A stretch of DNA of 64,000 bases from Triglochin maritima (taxonomy: Eukaryota > Streptophyta > Magnoliopsida > Alismatales > Juncaginaceae): positions 25,130,201 through 25,194,200 of the forward strand of contig OY821771.1 of assembly GCA_963682175.1 (NCBI GenBank). The letters are read 5' to 3'. Numbering within the stretch: position 1 is the first letter of the stretch; each line of letters begins with the position of its first letter. The notes beneath the pieces were generated by a model. It was not told the DNA's origin. It was given only the letters and a program-made list of their open reading frames with translations, and did no database searches. The translations under genes and the position numbers were made by a program. Of the stretch, positions 53,950 through 64,000 are shown piece by piece.

Positions 53950-56475
53950 AAGTATCATTTCCTTGTGAGGAATGATAAGACAAAAAAATGGATGTACAAT
54001 TAAAATGGAATGACTCTATGATCATTTTTTTGATGAGATTTTTTCCTCAAAGGAAGAGTCAACAATTACAACACTTGATACTTCAAATGTGTCAAACAGA
54101 GTCAGAGTCATTTCATGCTTTCTTTGAGAGGATTAGGGACATTCTTTAGTAGTTCTCTCATCATAGATTTAATTAGTGGTAGTTGTGCCAAATTGTCTTG
54201 AGGGTCCGAACAATAATGCTTGCACATTGTTGGCGTTGATATGTCCAAGTGATTTCCAAATGAAATCAATTAATTTGGCTTGCGTAGCTTTTAAAAATAT
54301 GGGTGAATGTACACTTGAGTAGGACACCACGAGAGAGGCACTGACTGCCAAATTTGCAAGTCAAGCTTGATCATATTAAGTTGAATCAACTATCGTGTCT
54401 GAGGCAAAAGTGATTGCTACAATGCATAAGTTAGAGAGTTGGAAGTGTATCGAGCTCCTATAGCTCAGGTCGCCCCTCCCACATGTGATAGGTGTGGAAT
54501 TATGGGACATATCGAGTTGGAGTATACATACACTTCAAGTGATACTAAGCATGTAAATGCGGATTTATTGGTAGAGACCACGTAATGACTCATATAGTCA
54601 CTCATACAACTTAGGATGGCAAAACTAGCCTAACATCTTTAGGGGCTATTAATGTGCAGGTTAGAGGTCACACACTCAACCTCAACCCCCAGTTATAGTC
54701 CTCCACGTCTAGTGGAGACCAACGACTTTGGCGCAAACCCTTCAAACATTTGTGTAAAGCACAAAACCATGTGAAGTTAACACACTGGTTGCATGTTGGG
54801 GAGTTTCGTCGACAACATTGTTTACATTATGCATGGCTTGAGAAGGACTGTTGGGTTTCACCACGATTTCACTTGACAATTGCGCCCTCTCATGATCATA
54901 CTTTGAGATCACGAGGGGTTGTCAACAACCATAGACAAGTGTCTACTTCTAAACCAGTGTGTGACTACCCAATAAAGAGTTATGCGTCTCGCAAGGAATC
55001 CATTCCTAAGGGTCCTGCACCTAATACTTTAGTTCCCAAGGCACCATTCCCAGATAGATTGGCCAAGAAATATGATGAACATTGTAACAAAATTGTTGAG
55101 CTAGTGCAAGTAGAGGTGAACATTTTATTGTACGATGTTGTTTAACAAATGGCACCTTATGCCAAATTTCTCAAGGATTTTTGCACCTAATTCGGCGAAC
55201 GAATGTTCCCAAGAAGGCCTTCTTAGACGCTAATGTAAGATCGATCATGACACAACCCACGCAAGTCAAATATAAGGACCTTGGTTGTTTGACTATTTCC
55301 TATGTGAATGGTGACGTGCCAATCCCTCCAGTTTTGATGGATTTGGTAGCATGTATGAACCTCTTCAATTATTTTGTGTATGTCAACCTGTGAATTGGAG
55401 ATGTTAAACCATTAAAAAATACTCTTCAGTTGGTTGATAGGTCTATGAAAGTCACTTGTTGGGTTGTGGATAATGTTCTTCTTTAAGTGGGTGAGTTCTT
55501 CTTCTCAATTAATTTCATCAACTTGGATCAGAACTTGTGTCAAACCAACAAGGAATAATCGTAATGATCCTTTGAGAACACATTTTTCTCGACATCTAAT
55601 GCATAATAAACTGTGCAATTGCTTGATGAGGTTGTCTTTTGGTAACGTCAATATGGATTTAAATATATTTACTCTTGGTAAGCAACTTACGTAATGATCC
55701 TTTGAGAACACATTTAAATATATTTAAATGATCCAGTCAAAACCAATCTCGTTCAGGACATAGATGGCATTAAATCAATGTACACATTTGACTCTCATCG
55801 ACATAATATTGAGATACCTAGTGACCAGGTTATGAGTGAAGAAAATCTCGAGGAATCTGCTTCTGAAAATCTTGGTGAGGAGGCATATTTAGGTGCATGC
55901 TCTTCAGATCTCATGAACTTTGAACAACTTGAGATTAGTCTGGCATATGACAAGGAGTTTAGTCTGGAATCTTACAATGACCCACCTTCGGTCGAGCTTA
56001 AGCTGCTTCTTCATAACCAAAAAAATATTTTCTTGACAGGTAATAAAACCTTACCACTCATTATCGCTCTGATCTTGAGAACGAGCAAGAAGCTACCTTA
56101 AGAAGGTGCACTTGTAAAACTAGGAGGCTATTGGGTGGTCTTTGACTAATATCGAGAGGGTTGGCCCTAGTACTGTTCCACATGAAAGAGGGTTCTACGC
56201 TCCGTAGGGATGCACAATGAAGGTTGAATCTATGCTTAAAGAAGTTGTCTGAAACAATGTTCTCAAGTAATTCGATAATGGAATAATTCTAAAAATTCAT
56301 AGTTGAGTCATGTCCATGTTGTTTCAAAGAAATCAACTGTGACGGTCGTTGAAAATGAGGACAGTGGGTTTATACAAACACGCTTGTAGACTCGTTGGTG
56401 ACTTTGCATACATTATGTTATACTCATTGTGGCAATGAGGAAAGATCATTTATCATTGCCACTCATGCTTGACTG
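53950..56475 (+). pseudogene. Athila-like element G/D, right half: gag, protease, RT start
   Basis: It resumes gag at RNDKTKKWMYN and continues FFPQRKSQQ...FHAFFERIRDIL, a zinc knuckle (CDRCGIMGHIELEY, 54480-54525, last Cys lost), protease linker (PKAPFPDRLAKKYDEH) and protease body (PTQVKYKDLGCLTISY, with MDLVACMNLFNYF in place of the active site). A pre-RT linker follows (PPSVELKLLL, 55981), then an RT edge (HVVSKKSTVTVVENEDSGF; RKDHLSLPL near 56440). RT stops there; no catalytic motif follows. Stops are frequent. Confidence 0.75.
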
Positions 56476-56664
56476 TAGTCAAGAAAATTGAAGATCATAA
56501 GGATCAAAATATCGATCACCTAGGTCAAAAGATCATAATTAGAAATTTTGACTTACCACTTGATCGTATGATCAATATCTCTCGTTAGTCTGGCGTACAA
56601 GTCTACAATCAACCGTGTAGGATGATCCCTGACATTGGTCAATTCACGACTACAGTCAACCGTG
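56476..56664. other. Unassigned spacer
   Basis: About 190 bp between the RT relic of G/D and the copia LTR. The words ACAATCAACCGTGTAGGATG and TACAGTCAACCGTGTGTTAG are similar and form a short direct repeat. Nothing else is seen. Confidence 0.4.
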
Positions 56665-57048
56665 TGTTAGCAAACAACAATTCTACAGGTTCAGGAGTAC
56701 CTTTCTTGGAGAGAACCTGTGGCAGCGGAAGGAAGATCGGAGGTCACCTTATGGAATCCTTTTCACTGGTCGGTCTCCTACTCTCTTGGAGAAGGAGCAC
56801 GAGTCCACAACCCAAGAGTCAACGGAATGAGCTTGGTGGAAGTGGAGGGACGAAATGGGAGAGAGAGAAGGTGGCGGCTAGGGTGGGTGGAGGCTAGGGT
56901 TTGCACACTTGTTCTTCTCATCCAATGGGAGGCTCCCCTCCTTATATAGATGGCTCCACCCTAAACCCTTAAATGTGTAGTTCAATAGGGACGCGCCACG
57001 TGTCAGTGCTTTGGACAAATATCTTATTAATCCTAGATTAATCCAATA
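56665..57048 (-). repeat. Short 3' LTR of the minus-strand copia element
   Basis: Read minus: TATTGGATTAATCTAGG...GCTAACA, ~384 bp, with a minus TATA box (complement of 56941-56948) and CAAACCCTAGCC downstream. It follows the polypurine tract AAGTGGGAGA. The distal end is uncertain and could extend to about 56480. Confidence 0.6.
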
Positions 57049-58304
57049 TCTCCCACTTGCACAACATCACGATAACAACATGTCATTTGCTTTTGTGTCC
57101 CCGACACATATGCATATATCCCTGATACATACAATCACACAATGGCAATATGTCACCTCTTTATGTTTCCCCGACACATATGTATATATCCCTGATACAT
57201 ACAACTACTCCTCTCTCCAAGTACACATCCACAATACGCAAGTCTCTGATCAAGTATCCTCGATACACGACCATCTGTGTCCCCGACACATGTACTCTTC
57301 CGATCATACGGACAAATGGGTCGTGCGACCGGTGATGCACCTGCAATTTAGGAGTCTCAAACTAGAAACCTTACTAGAAGGCCAGAATGACAACATGCTC
57401 ATAAAACAACAAATAAGCAGTCAAAATGCACATCACATTTCCCTAGGTTTACTCAGAAACTCACTTAACATGAACGGTATCTCGATCCCTCAGAGAGGAT
57501 ACCTTCTTGTCCTCAAGGTACTTGCCACTGTATCGAATATAATTGGGCCCAGCAAATACTTTTAGTGCAGTGGAGTCAAACCTTTCCCTTCGCCTCAGAC
57601 CACCATTACACTCAGAGTTGACTCCTTTCCCGAAGATGCCTCTTTAGACCGAATCTCTCATGGTCATAGATAACATCCCAAAGTAGCCACATCAACTCTT
57701 TGCTTCATGGTGTCGTCGAAGGTCACTGAGGGCAACTACTGACAATCAAGTCTTGGACTCACACAGTGAAGGAGCAGGGATCCATCCTTTCACTTCCAAA
57801 TGGTCGCTCAGCACATGTTGTTTGACAAACATGTTATGGTGGATCATACTATACACAACAATATGTCTGTCTCTCAACACCATACAAGTCTTAGTCCAGT
57901 CACACCCCCTCTGCGCCTGACCCGAGCTTCATCATTGTCGCCTTAACACCATACAGGTGCCACCTGGCGCCACCTGTGATGCTCGCACTTGGCTTCTATA
58001 GGTCACATGAATCGTGGGAACATTCATGTCAATCCCCACCACCATAGAGGATCTCATCTTGATTCCTAATCAAGGCGACTGTCCTATCATGAACTGCTAT
58101 GGATCTATCATACAAGATCTCCTCATGATCAGTCTCATCTCTGCTTGCTATCAAAAGCGCCAGAGGCGAATGCTCGTGTGGGTGAGCATTCTTCAGCCTA
58201 TTGACAGAATAATATTTTATGCTAGACCAACTACATCAACCAAACAGATATAGTTGAAAGGAAAACACAATCACTCATAAAAGGAAGTTAGACATGTCAA
58301 TGCA
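57049..58304 (-). other. 3' tail of the minus-strand copia element with a 70-bp repeat
   Basis: No coding sequence. CCGACACATATG.ATATATCC with CTGATACATACAA occurs at 57101 and 57171 (70 bp apart), with a third partial copy near 57290. The tail between RNase H and the LTR is unusually long for a copia element, so it may hold a small unrecognised insertion. Confidence 0.55.
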
Positions 58305-59339
58305 TCAACGTCTGCATAAGCCTAAGGAATTCACATGAGACACAAACGAGTCCTTAGCTATAGCCTTGGTAAGAGGGTCAGCTACCAAAAGACTAGTAGA
58401 CACATGTCTTAACACAACTTCCTTTCTCGCTATGATGTCCTTCACAAAATGATACCTAACCTGTATATGTTTGGTCTTTCCATGATATTTGGGGTCTTTC
58501 ACATAACAAAGGGCAGCCATGCTATCACAATAGACAACAATAGGCTCATCCGATGTCTCTACTAACCCAGTATGTTGTAAGAACCTCCTCATCCAAACTG
58601 CCTCATGTACTGCTGCAGAGCATGCAACATACTCTGCTTCGATAGTCGACAGGGCTATACAGGTTTGCTTCTTGATGGACCATGAGATGGCCCCATTAGC
58701 CAGCAAGAAAGCATAACCAGAGGTAGACTTCCTTTCATCAATGTCTCCAGCCCAATCGGCATCACTATAGCCAATCAGGCGGAGTTCTGATGCTTGGTAA
58801 CACAGCATGTAGTTACTCGTTCCTCTGAGGTATCTCATGATTCTCTTGACTGTCGTCCAGTGCTCCATGCTTGGGCTAGACTGGCATCGACTCACCATGC
58901 CCACAACATAACAAATATCTGCCCTAGTACACATCATAGCGTACATAAGGCTTCCCACAGCATTGGAGTATGGAACCTTGCTCATTTTGGCCTTCTCTTC
59001 AGGAGTCTCAGGATGCTTATCAAGGCTCAAGTGCAAACCCTTCTCAAAAGGAGTGTCGATTGGTTTGCATTTGTCCATATGGTATTTCTTCAAGATGTTG
59101 TTAATATAAGTCTTTTGAGACAATCCCAGAAGTCTCTTGGACCTATTTCTAACTATCTTGACACCAAGGACGTAGCTAGCTTCACCCATGTCCTTCATAT
59201 CAAACGTGGAGGACAACCACCCTTTAGTGGATTTCGGCAACTCTTTTCTATTGCCAGCCATGAGTATGTCATCAACATACAAGGTCAGAATGACAAATTT
59301 ACCATTGGATCTCTTAACGTACACAGTGATCTTCCTCAA
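58305..59339 (-). pseudogene. pol: Copia RT C-part and RNase H (minus), open frame of 344 codons
   Basis: Starts after a frameshift. Residues 20-25 are LYVDDI, the RT active site. MYAMMCTRADICYVVG and RYLRGTSNYMLCY follow. RNase H has YSDADWAGDIDERKSTSGYA, ALSTIEAEYVACSAA and VYCDSMAALCYVKDP (D, E, D residues all present). It ends with the tail ADPLTKAIAKDSFVSHVNSL. It is well preserved and the 3' end is natural. The N-terminal RT is in the neighbouring frame (59314-60144). Confidence 0.92.
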
Positions 59340-60144
59340 GCATAGAGAACGCGTTCTCTGATATAGCTTGATGGAAGCGAATGTTCCACTGTCTAGACGC
59401 TTGTTTTAAGCCATACAAGGACTTATTGAGCTTGCACACTTTGCGCTCTTGTCCTTTGACTTCAAAACGTTGAGGTTGATCCATATAGATCTCCTCCTCA
59501 AGTTCTCCATCGAGAAAAGCAGTCTTTACATCCATTTCGTAAAGCTCTAAGTCGATCTGAGCTAAAATAGCTAGTAGAAGGCGGATGGAGGCAAACCTAA
59601 CCACGGGTGAAAAGGTTTCCTCAAAATCCACGTCTTCTCTTTGGGTGTAGCCTTTAGCTACCAGTCTAGCCTTGAATATATCAATAGATCCATCCGCCTT
59701 CCTCTTAATCTTGAGGATGCACTTGGCCCCAATGCCCTTTCGGTTCGGCGGTAAGTCGACCAAGTCCCAGACTCGATTAACTTTCATCGACTCCAACTCT
59801 TCCTTTATAGCTTCTAACCACTCTTTCGCATTTGGACCTTCCAAGGCCTCTTTCAAGGTCTCTGGTTCTTGCTCATCGATTACTGTCATCCCAGATGATT
59901 CATAATCAATTTCTTCTTGAGCTATCATGAGGGCCTCTTCCTCTAAGTGAAACCGCCTACGAGGAATGAGCCCGCGTTTACTTCGACGTAGATGGCTATC
60001 TGATGGCTCATCATCCATGAGAGCTATCGCATCCTCAGCATTGCTTCTCCCACTAGGATTGACTGGTGGAACCTCATGTTCAACTTCGAGATCCTGATCT
60101 CGTGGAGTGACAATGTCCTCATCTTGTTGTTCAAAGAAGTCCAC
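59314..60144 (-). pseudogene. pol: Copia integrase tail and RT N-part (minus)
   Basis: 276 codons. An acidic/basic linker ([20 protein letters not shown]) leads to RT: ALEGPNAKEWLEAIKEELES, KIKRKADGSIDIFKARLVAK, FEETFSPVVRFASIRLLLAI, MDVKTAFLDGELEEEIYMDQ and LYGLKQASRQWNIRFH. It shifts frame at SENAFSMLEEDH, 25 residues before YVDD. Confidence 0.9.
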
Positions 60145-60632
60145 TGACTCTTTGATAGCTCCAGCAAGAGTTGGAAAACATTTTCCAAGAATGTGGCATC
60201 CCTAGACTCCAGTTCCGTCCTTCTTTCATTCTCGTCTAACCCGATAAAAACATAACCTTTGGAGAGATTACTGTATTTTACAAAGATACACATTTTCCCT
60301 CTAGGTCCTAGTTTTCCATATCGGTGACTAGTAGAATGAATGTATGCCGCGCATCCTGAAGGATGCAACAGACTAAAATCCGGCTTCCATCCTGTCCATA
60401 ACTCATATGGAGTTGAGGGAACCGATTTTGTTGGAACTCTATTGAGGATATAGGCAGCAGTCATTAGAGCATCTCCCCAAAACAAAATTGGCAAGCTCGC
60501 ATGCGCCATCATGGATGTAACCATGTATAGCAACGTTCTATTCCTTCTCTCAGCAACACTATTTTGCTGAGGAGTATAAGGCATAGTGAGTTGTCTAGAT
60601 ATCCTTTTTTTATCACATAACTCCTTGAACAT
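60024..60632 (-). pseudogene. Copia integrase core end (minus)
   Basis: Contains [18 protein letters not shown] (catalytic Glu) and [20 protein letters not shown], followed by [13 protein letters not shown] and the domain after the core ([11 protein letters not shown]). The frame moves to the RT frame near 60100. Confidence 0.88.
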
Positions 60633-60975
60633 TATGGAGAGATACTCCCAACCTCTGTCCGTTCTGAGAGTTTTTTATCTTATTATCCAATTGATTCTCT
60701 ACCAAGCTCAAACATTTCTTAAAGCATTCTATAGCTTTTGACTTGTGAGAAATAAGATAAATATGACCATATCTAGTGTAGTCATCAATAAATGTGATGA
60801 AGTAACTTTGTCCACGTCTAGTACGCACATTCAAAGGTCCACAAATATCCGAGTGAATTAGTTCTAAAGGAGAAGTAGCCCTAATGGCTTTTCCGGAATG
60901 GTTTTCTAGTTGCCTTTCCAGCTAGACAAGATTCACAGGTCGGCAATTCAAATTTGGAGCATTCTCCTAATACCC
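60613..60975 (-). pseudogene. Copia pre-integrase zinc region and integrase start (minus)
   Basis: From 60975 the minus strand reads LPTCESCLAGKATRKPF (second half of the zinc region), then HSDICGPLNVRTRRGQSYFI and TFIDDYTRYGHIYLI with the first catalytic Asp. A frameshift at a run of A near 60672 displaces the second Asp (TDRG) into the next frame. It is cut at 60976 by element H. Confidence 0.85.
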
Positions 60976-61347
60976 CTGATTGACATCATTTCATGCTTAT
61001 ATTTGTATCTTATATCCATTATCTTACACCTAAGCAATGCTACGTGATGAGTTTTATGTTTAGTTTTCATGAATAAATAGGTTTGAAGAGATGAAGCATA
61101 AAAGGACCCAAAAGCTGGGAAAAAAGACTAAATTGTGAGATCTGGGGACCAAGATGCAAGGAAGAAGGACCTGATTGCAAGACAGAAGGACCTAAGAGCA
61201 AAGCAGAATACTCCACACCTTCATGGGGAGTATTTTACCAATTCGATTCGGGTCGGAGCTCCAATAAACGAAGTAGAGGCATACAAGACCAAGACACACG
61301 TCAAGAAAAGCCCACAAACAAATCCAGATGGATCTGGATCCTATAGG

Positions 61348-61361
61348 CCGCCAATTGGCGG
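61348..61361 (+). promoter_or_regulatory. Perfect dyad CCGCCAATTGGCGG (element H, first unit)
   Basis: A single perfect copy, where other LTRs have two words. It lies about 120 bp before the first TATA box. Confidence 0.55.
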
Positions 61362-61483
61362 TCTGGATCATTCCCGATCCGATAAGTTTTCTCCTGGACG
61401 TGTATTATGGTTTGTTAAGGCTATTTTTGGTATTGGTTTAGTCCCACATCGGGGGATTGTCCCTGATTAGCTTTTTCCATGCC

Positions 61484-61492
61484 TATAAATAG
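61484..61492 (+). promoter_or_regulatory. First TATA box of element H LTR
   Basis: GCCTATAAATAGAACTCTTC in unit 1. Confidence 0.6.
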
Positions 61493-62151
61493 AACTCTTC
61501 ACCTTCCATTGTAATTACCCATTGCTTGGTGGCATTCTCTCTACTAAGGAGTGAGCCTTGAAGCAAAAACTCAAGGTGGAGATGAATGCTACCTTCAATG
61601 TGAGTCATTGTTAATAAAATAATTGTTCTAGTTTCTTTTAATTTTGTCTTTTAATTTTTGCATGCTTGTTTAGTCTTTCCTTTCCTTTTAAGCTTCTTTA
61701 ATATTTCTTGCTTTCTTAGAGTAATTTCATTACAGTATTATGCTTCATTTTGATAATATAGTTAGTGTAATGAATAATGAGTAGTTCCATCCCCATTTGG
61801 GGGGTGGAGAAATATGTGATATAATCATGTAGTGTATTAAGTGTGTGTTATCTTAATCCCTTGAGCTTTATATGATTTCCATAAAATAGGTTTGAAGAGA
61901 AGAAGCATAAAATGACCTAAAATCAAGAAAAATGACTGGGTTGAGAGACTCAATGACTAAGATGCAAGATCGAATGACCTAAATGTAAGATCGAAGGACC
62001 AATGAGCAAACAAGAATACTTCACACCATCATGGGGAGTATTTTGGCAATTCTATTCGGGTCGGAGCTCCAACAAGCAATGTAGATGCATCAAAGACAAA
62101 TAAAGCCTTCCCGAAAAGCCCACAAGAAAATCCAGAGCGATCCGAACACTG

Positions 62152-62192
62152 TAGACCGCGAATTAGCGGTCCAAGACCGCTAATTGGTGGTC
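62152..62192 (+). promoter_or_regulatory. Second pair of dyad words (element H, second unit)
   Basis: AGACCGCGAATTAGCGGTCC and AGACCGCTAATTGGTGGTC; the second unit carries a different, two-word version from the first unit. Confidence 0.5.
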
Positions 62193-62312
62193 ACTTTTGG
62201 TCAAGATCCTCTAAGATTTATTTGGAGCGTGTATTAGTGTGTATTGAGTCTATTTCTGGTATTTGTTTTGTCTCATACCTAGGGATTGTCCCAGATTACC
62301 TTTTTCTATGGC

Positions 62313-62321
62313 TATAAATAG
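62313..62321 (+). promoter_or_regulatory. Second TATA box of element H LTR
   Basis: GGCTATAAATAGAACTCTTC in unit 2, 829 bp after the first. Confidence 0.6.
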
Positions 62322-63346
62322 AACTCTTCACCTTCTATTGTATTCACCCATTGCTTGGTGGCATTCTCTCAACTTGGAGTAAGCCTTGAAGCAAAACTCA
62401 AGGTGGAGAAGAGTGCTACCTTCAATGTGATTCATTTTAATTAAATAATTGTTCTTAGTTTCTTTTAATCTTGTCTTTTAATTCTTGCATGCTTCTTTAG
62501 TTTTACTTTCCTTTCCTTTTAGCTTCTTTAATATTTCTTGCTTGCTTAGTTTAATTTCATTTCAGTACAATGTTTCATTTTGTTAATGTTGTTAATGTAA
62601 TGATTAGTGAGTAGTTTCATCCCCATTTGGGGGTAGAGAAATATGTGATATGATCATGTGGTGTATTAGGTGTGTGTTATCTTAATCCCATAGCCTTATA
62701 TGATTCCATAACCATCTAATGGGATTTCACTCTTGTCATTGATATGCTAGTGCTCTTGAATCAAGCTTAGCTTGTGCTTTGATTAGTTGTCCTATTTTAT
62801 GAGGAATGATAAGGTGATGATATGGATGGAATTGATGAAGGAAACATGACTTGTAGTTTATGTACTCTTGTTGCCCTTACCCTTATTAAAGTCTTGTATG
62901 TTTTAATGATTGGGTAAATCTTATTTCATGTAGAGGCATAGTGGGGTTTGGTCTTTATACTTGAGTTCATGTATCTTCATTCCAGTTATTGTCTTGTATG
63001 TTTTATTGATATGATCTTATCTTATTTCATGTGGAGGCAAAGTTGGATGTAGTTTTATGATTTTCATGCACTACATATTTTGATGAGCTTAATTGAACAC
63101 ACATACACATATGTTTGTATTCACACTCTTTTCTCTACCCCCTTTGGGGTTTAGTTTTATTGCTTATTGTCCATTTCCTTTTGCATCTTAGTGTATTTTA
63201 GTGTAATCAATCTTTCTCTCCATTCTTTCTCACTCCCCTTCAAACAAACTAAAGTCGACACACTTCCTTATGGATAGATCTGTATTTTCCACCGCTTCAA
63301 TGCAGCCGTGCACTTGTGGTTAATTAAAACGTATCAATCAAGTTTT

Positions 63347-63364
63347 TGGCGTCGTTGCCGGGGA
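63347..63364 (+). other. Primer binding site of element H (tRNA-Asp type)
   Basis: TGGCGTCGTTGCCGGGGA, one base different from the family form, seven bases after the LTR end. Confidence 0.85.
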
Positions 63365-64000
63365 GGTGCTCTGTCCAGACTATGGTTTGGACGATTCGAG
63401 TTGTTTTAATTTTTCGTTTTTAGTTTTGGTTTGTTGCAGGGGTTGTAAGAAGGAAGGAGAGGCTACCTGAGAAACTGGGGGACAATTGCGCAACAAGGAC
63501 CGCCAATCAGCGGTCTGAAACCTCCAATTGGCGGCCTGGTGAGTTGTGTTCTTCCCAAATTTTGTTCTGGTAGTTTATGCTTTCATATTAGTGGTCTGGG
63601 AGTTCTATTTTGCATGTTTTAACTTGTAGTTAGCTCCCAGATTAACAATCAATCCCCTTTAATCAACTTGGGCAATAAAACTCAAAGCAAAAGATTAGAC
63701 TTCTTGCCATCTAGGTCATGCATTATTTGTTGACCTTGCACGCATTTGTCTTTTCTTTGCTTTACATTTTTGTTGTTAATTGCTGGCGTAAGGTACGTGC
63801 ACCCAAATCTCTCATTCATGCATGTTTCGATCATGCATTAGTTAGTAAGATGCATCGGGACAAGAGTGAGTTGAGTGTTTGATTGGAGTGTTGATTGCTA
63901 GATTTAAGATCAAAACGCTACTAAGGAGGGGTTGTCCCATAAAAGATAATGTGGGGGATTTCATCACCCTTTCCTTGGCCCCAAAAATCACTCTTAAGAA
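63365..64000 (+). other. Leader of element H
   Basis: Possible acceptor TTTGTTGCAG (to 63439), two dyad words at 63497-63540 (GACCGCCAATCAGCGGTC and CCTCCAATTGGCGG) and a GGTGAGTTG donor-like site at 63539. It then follows the A leader. No coding sequence before the window ends. Confidence 0.75.

Larger units (their letters stand above)
56665..60976 (-). mobile_element. Copia element, Tork-like (minus), 5' part cut by element H
   Basis: Minus strand order: pre-integrase zinc region (60975-60840), integrase, RT, RNase H, a ~1.24-kb tail, polypurine tract (57049-57058) and 3' LTR (57048-56665). The 5' LTR, gag and protease are missing because element H is inserted at 60977. The coding part has only a few frameshifts. 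Confidence 0.85.
60977..63340 (+). repeat. LTR of element H with internal 0.8-kb tandem duplication
   Basis: 2364 bp against ~1570 for intact family LTRs. Sequence from AAATAGGTTTGAAGAG (61075) restarts at 61884, right after TATGATTTCCATAA, giving a period of 809 bp. Both units hold dyad words and a TATA box. Joint overlap ATAA is short. The units differ at many sites, so either the duplication is old or two different LTRs recombined. Confidence 0.88.
60977..64000 (+). mobile_element. Athila-derived element H: LTR and leader (continues past window)
   Basis: LTR 60977-63340, primer site 63347-63364, leader to the window end. The leader agrees with that of A (GCAAAAGATTAGACTTCTTG; GGAGGGGTTGTCCCATA at 63927). 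The left flank is ACCCC in the copia pre-integrase region. The right end is not in view. Confidence 0.85.

Noticed and set aside
53950..56475. Treating D as a separate Athila-like insertion
   Set aside because: Its first gag codons abut the point where G stops at 29575, so one interrupted element is the simpler reading.
57011..57565. 184-codon open frame as a gene
   Set aside because: His/Thr/Ile-rich composition, covers the 70-bp repeat, and lies in the antisense direction of the copia tail.
58794..59345. 183-codon plus-strand open frame
   Set aside because: Exact antisense shadow of the well-supported RT/RNase H frame on the minus strand.
1..64000. tRNA, rRNA or other structural RNA genes
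   Set aside because: I saw only short tRNA-complementary primer sites next to LTRs, no cloverleaf-type gene or rRNA sequence.

Overview
This 64-kb window reads as intergenic nuclear DNA of a flowering plant with a repeat-rich genome. I find no host gene, tRNA, rRNA or bacterial-type feature. Almost all of it is LTR retrotransposons in various states of decay, plus one LINE fragment, one small CACTA transposon with intact ends, and one uncertain DNA-transposon-like fragment. The element types (Ty1/copia of the Angela/TAR, SIRE and Tork-like kinds; Ty3/gypsy of the Athila and Tekay/Del kinds) do not fix the species. Family names rest on motif recognition by eye.

Layout. 1-1751: scraps, including the 3' end of an Athila-like LTR. 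1752-10167: a copia element of Angela/TAR type with a full 5' LTR, tRNA-Met-type primer site, gag, protease, integrase, RT and RNase H, and a 3' LTR cut off after about 580 bp. 10168-26498: three Athila-like elements. A (+) sits inside B (-), and B sits inside E (-). 26499-29575 and 53950-56475: the two halves of one further Athila-like element (G/D), whose gag is split by about 24 kb of nested elements. The splitter is a SIRE-type copia (about 29641-53946). It has itself been hit by a Tekay-like gypsy LTR (with a solo copia LTR inside it), an Angela-type solo LTR (with a CACTA element inside it), a LINE, a DNA-transposon-like fragment and a complete short Athila-like element C (43570-50172, target duplication AACTG). 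56665-60976: a minus-strand copia element of Tork type. 60977-64000: the LTR, primer site and leader of another Athila-like element (H).

The main theme is one non-autonomous Athila-derived family present in at least eight pieces. Its LTRs begin TGATTGACATC and end in CA. Its primer site resembles the complement of tRNA-Asp. Its coding part is gag and protease (A, B, D) or only the tail of gag (C, E), followed in A, C and D by a relic of the first edge of reverse transcriptase. No copy seen here keeps an RT catalytic site or an integrase. The LTR and leader carry repeated dyad words built on CCGCCAATTGGCGG, and U5 and the leader carry what look like splice sites bracketing the primer site. The two copia LTR types and a Tekay-nested solo LTR carry analogous but different dyad-word arrays.

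Elements here do not work together as a host pathway. Any movement of the Athila-derived copies would need pol proteins supplied from elsewhere. Most coding regions are broken by stops and frameshifts, so nearly all are annotated as pseudogenes.
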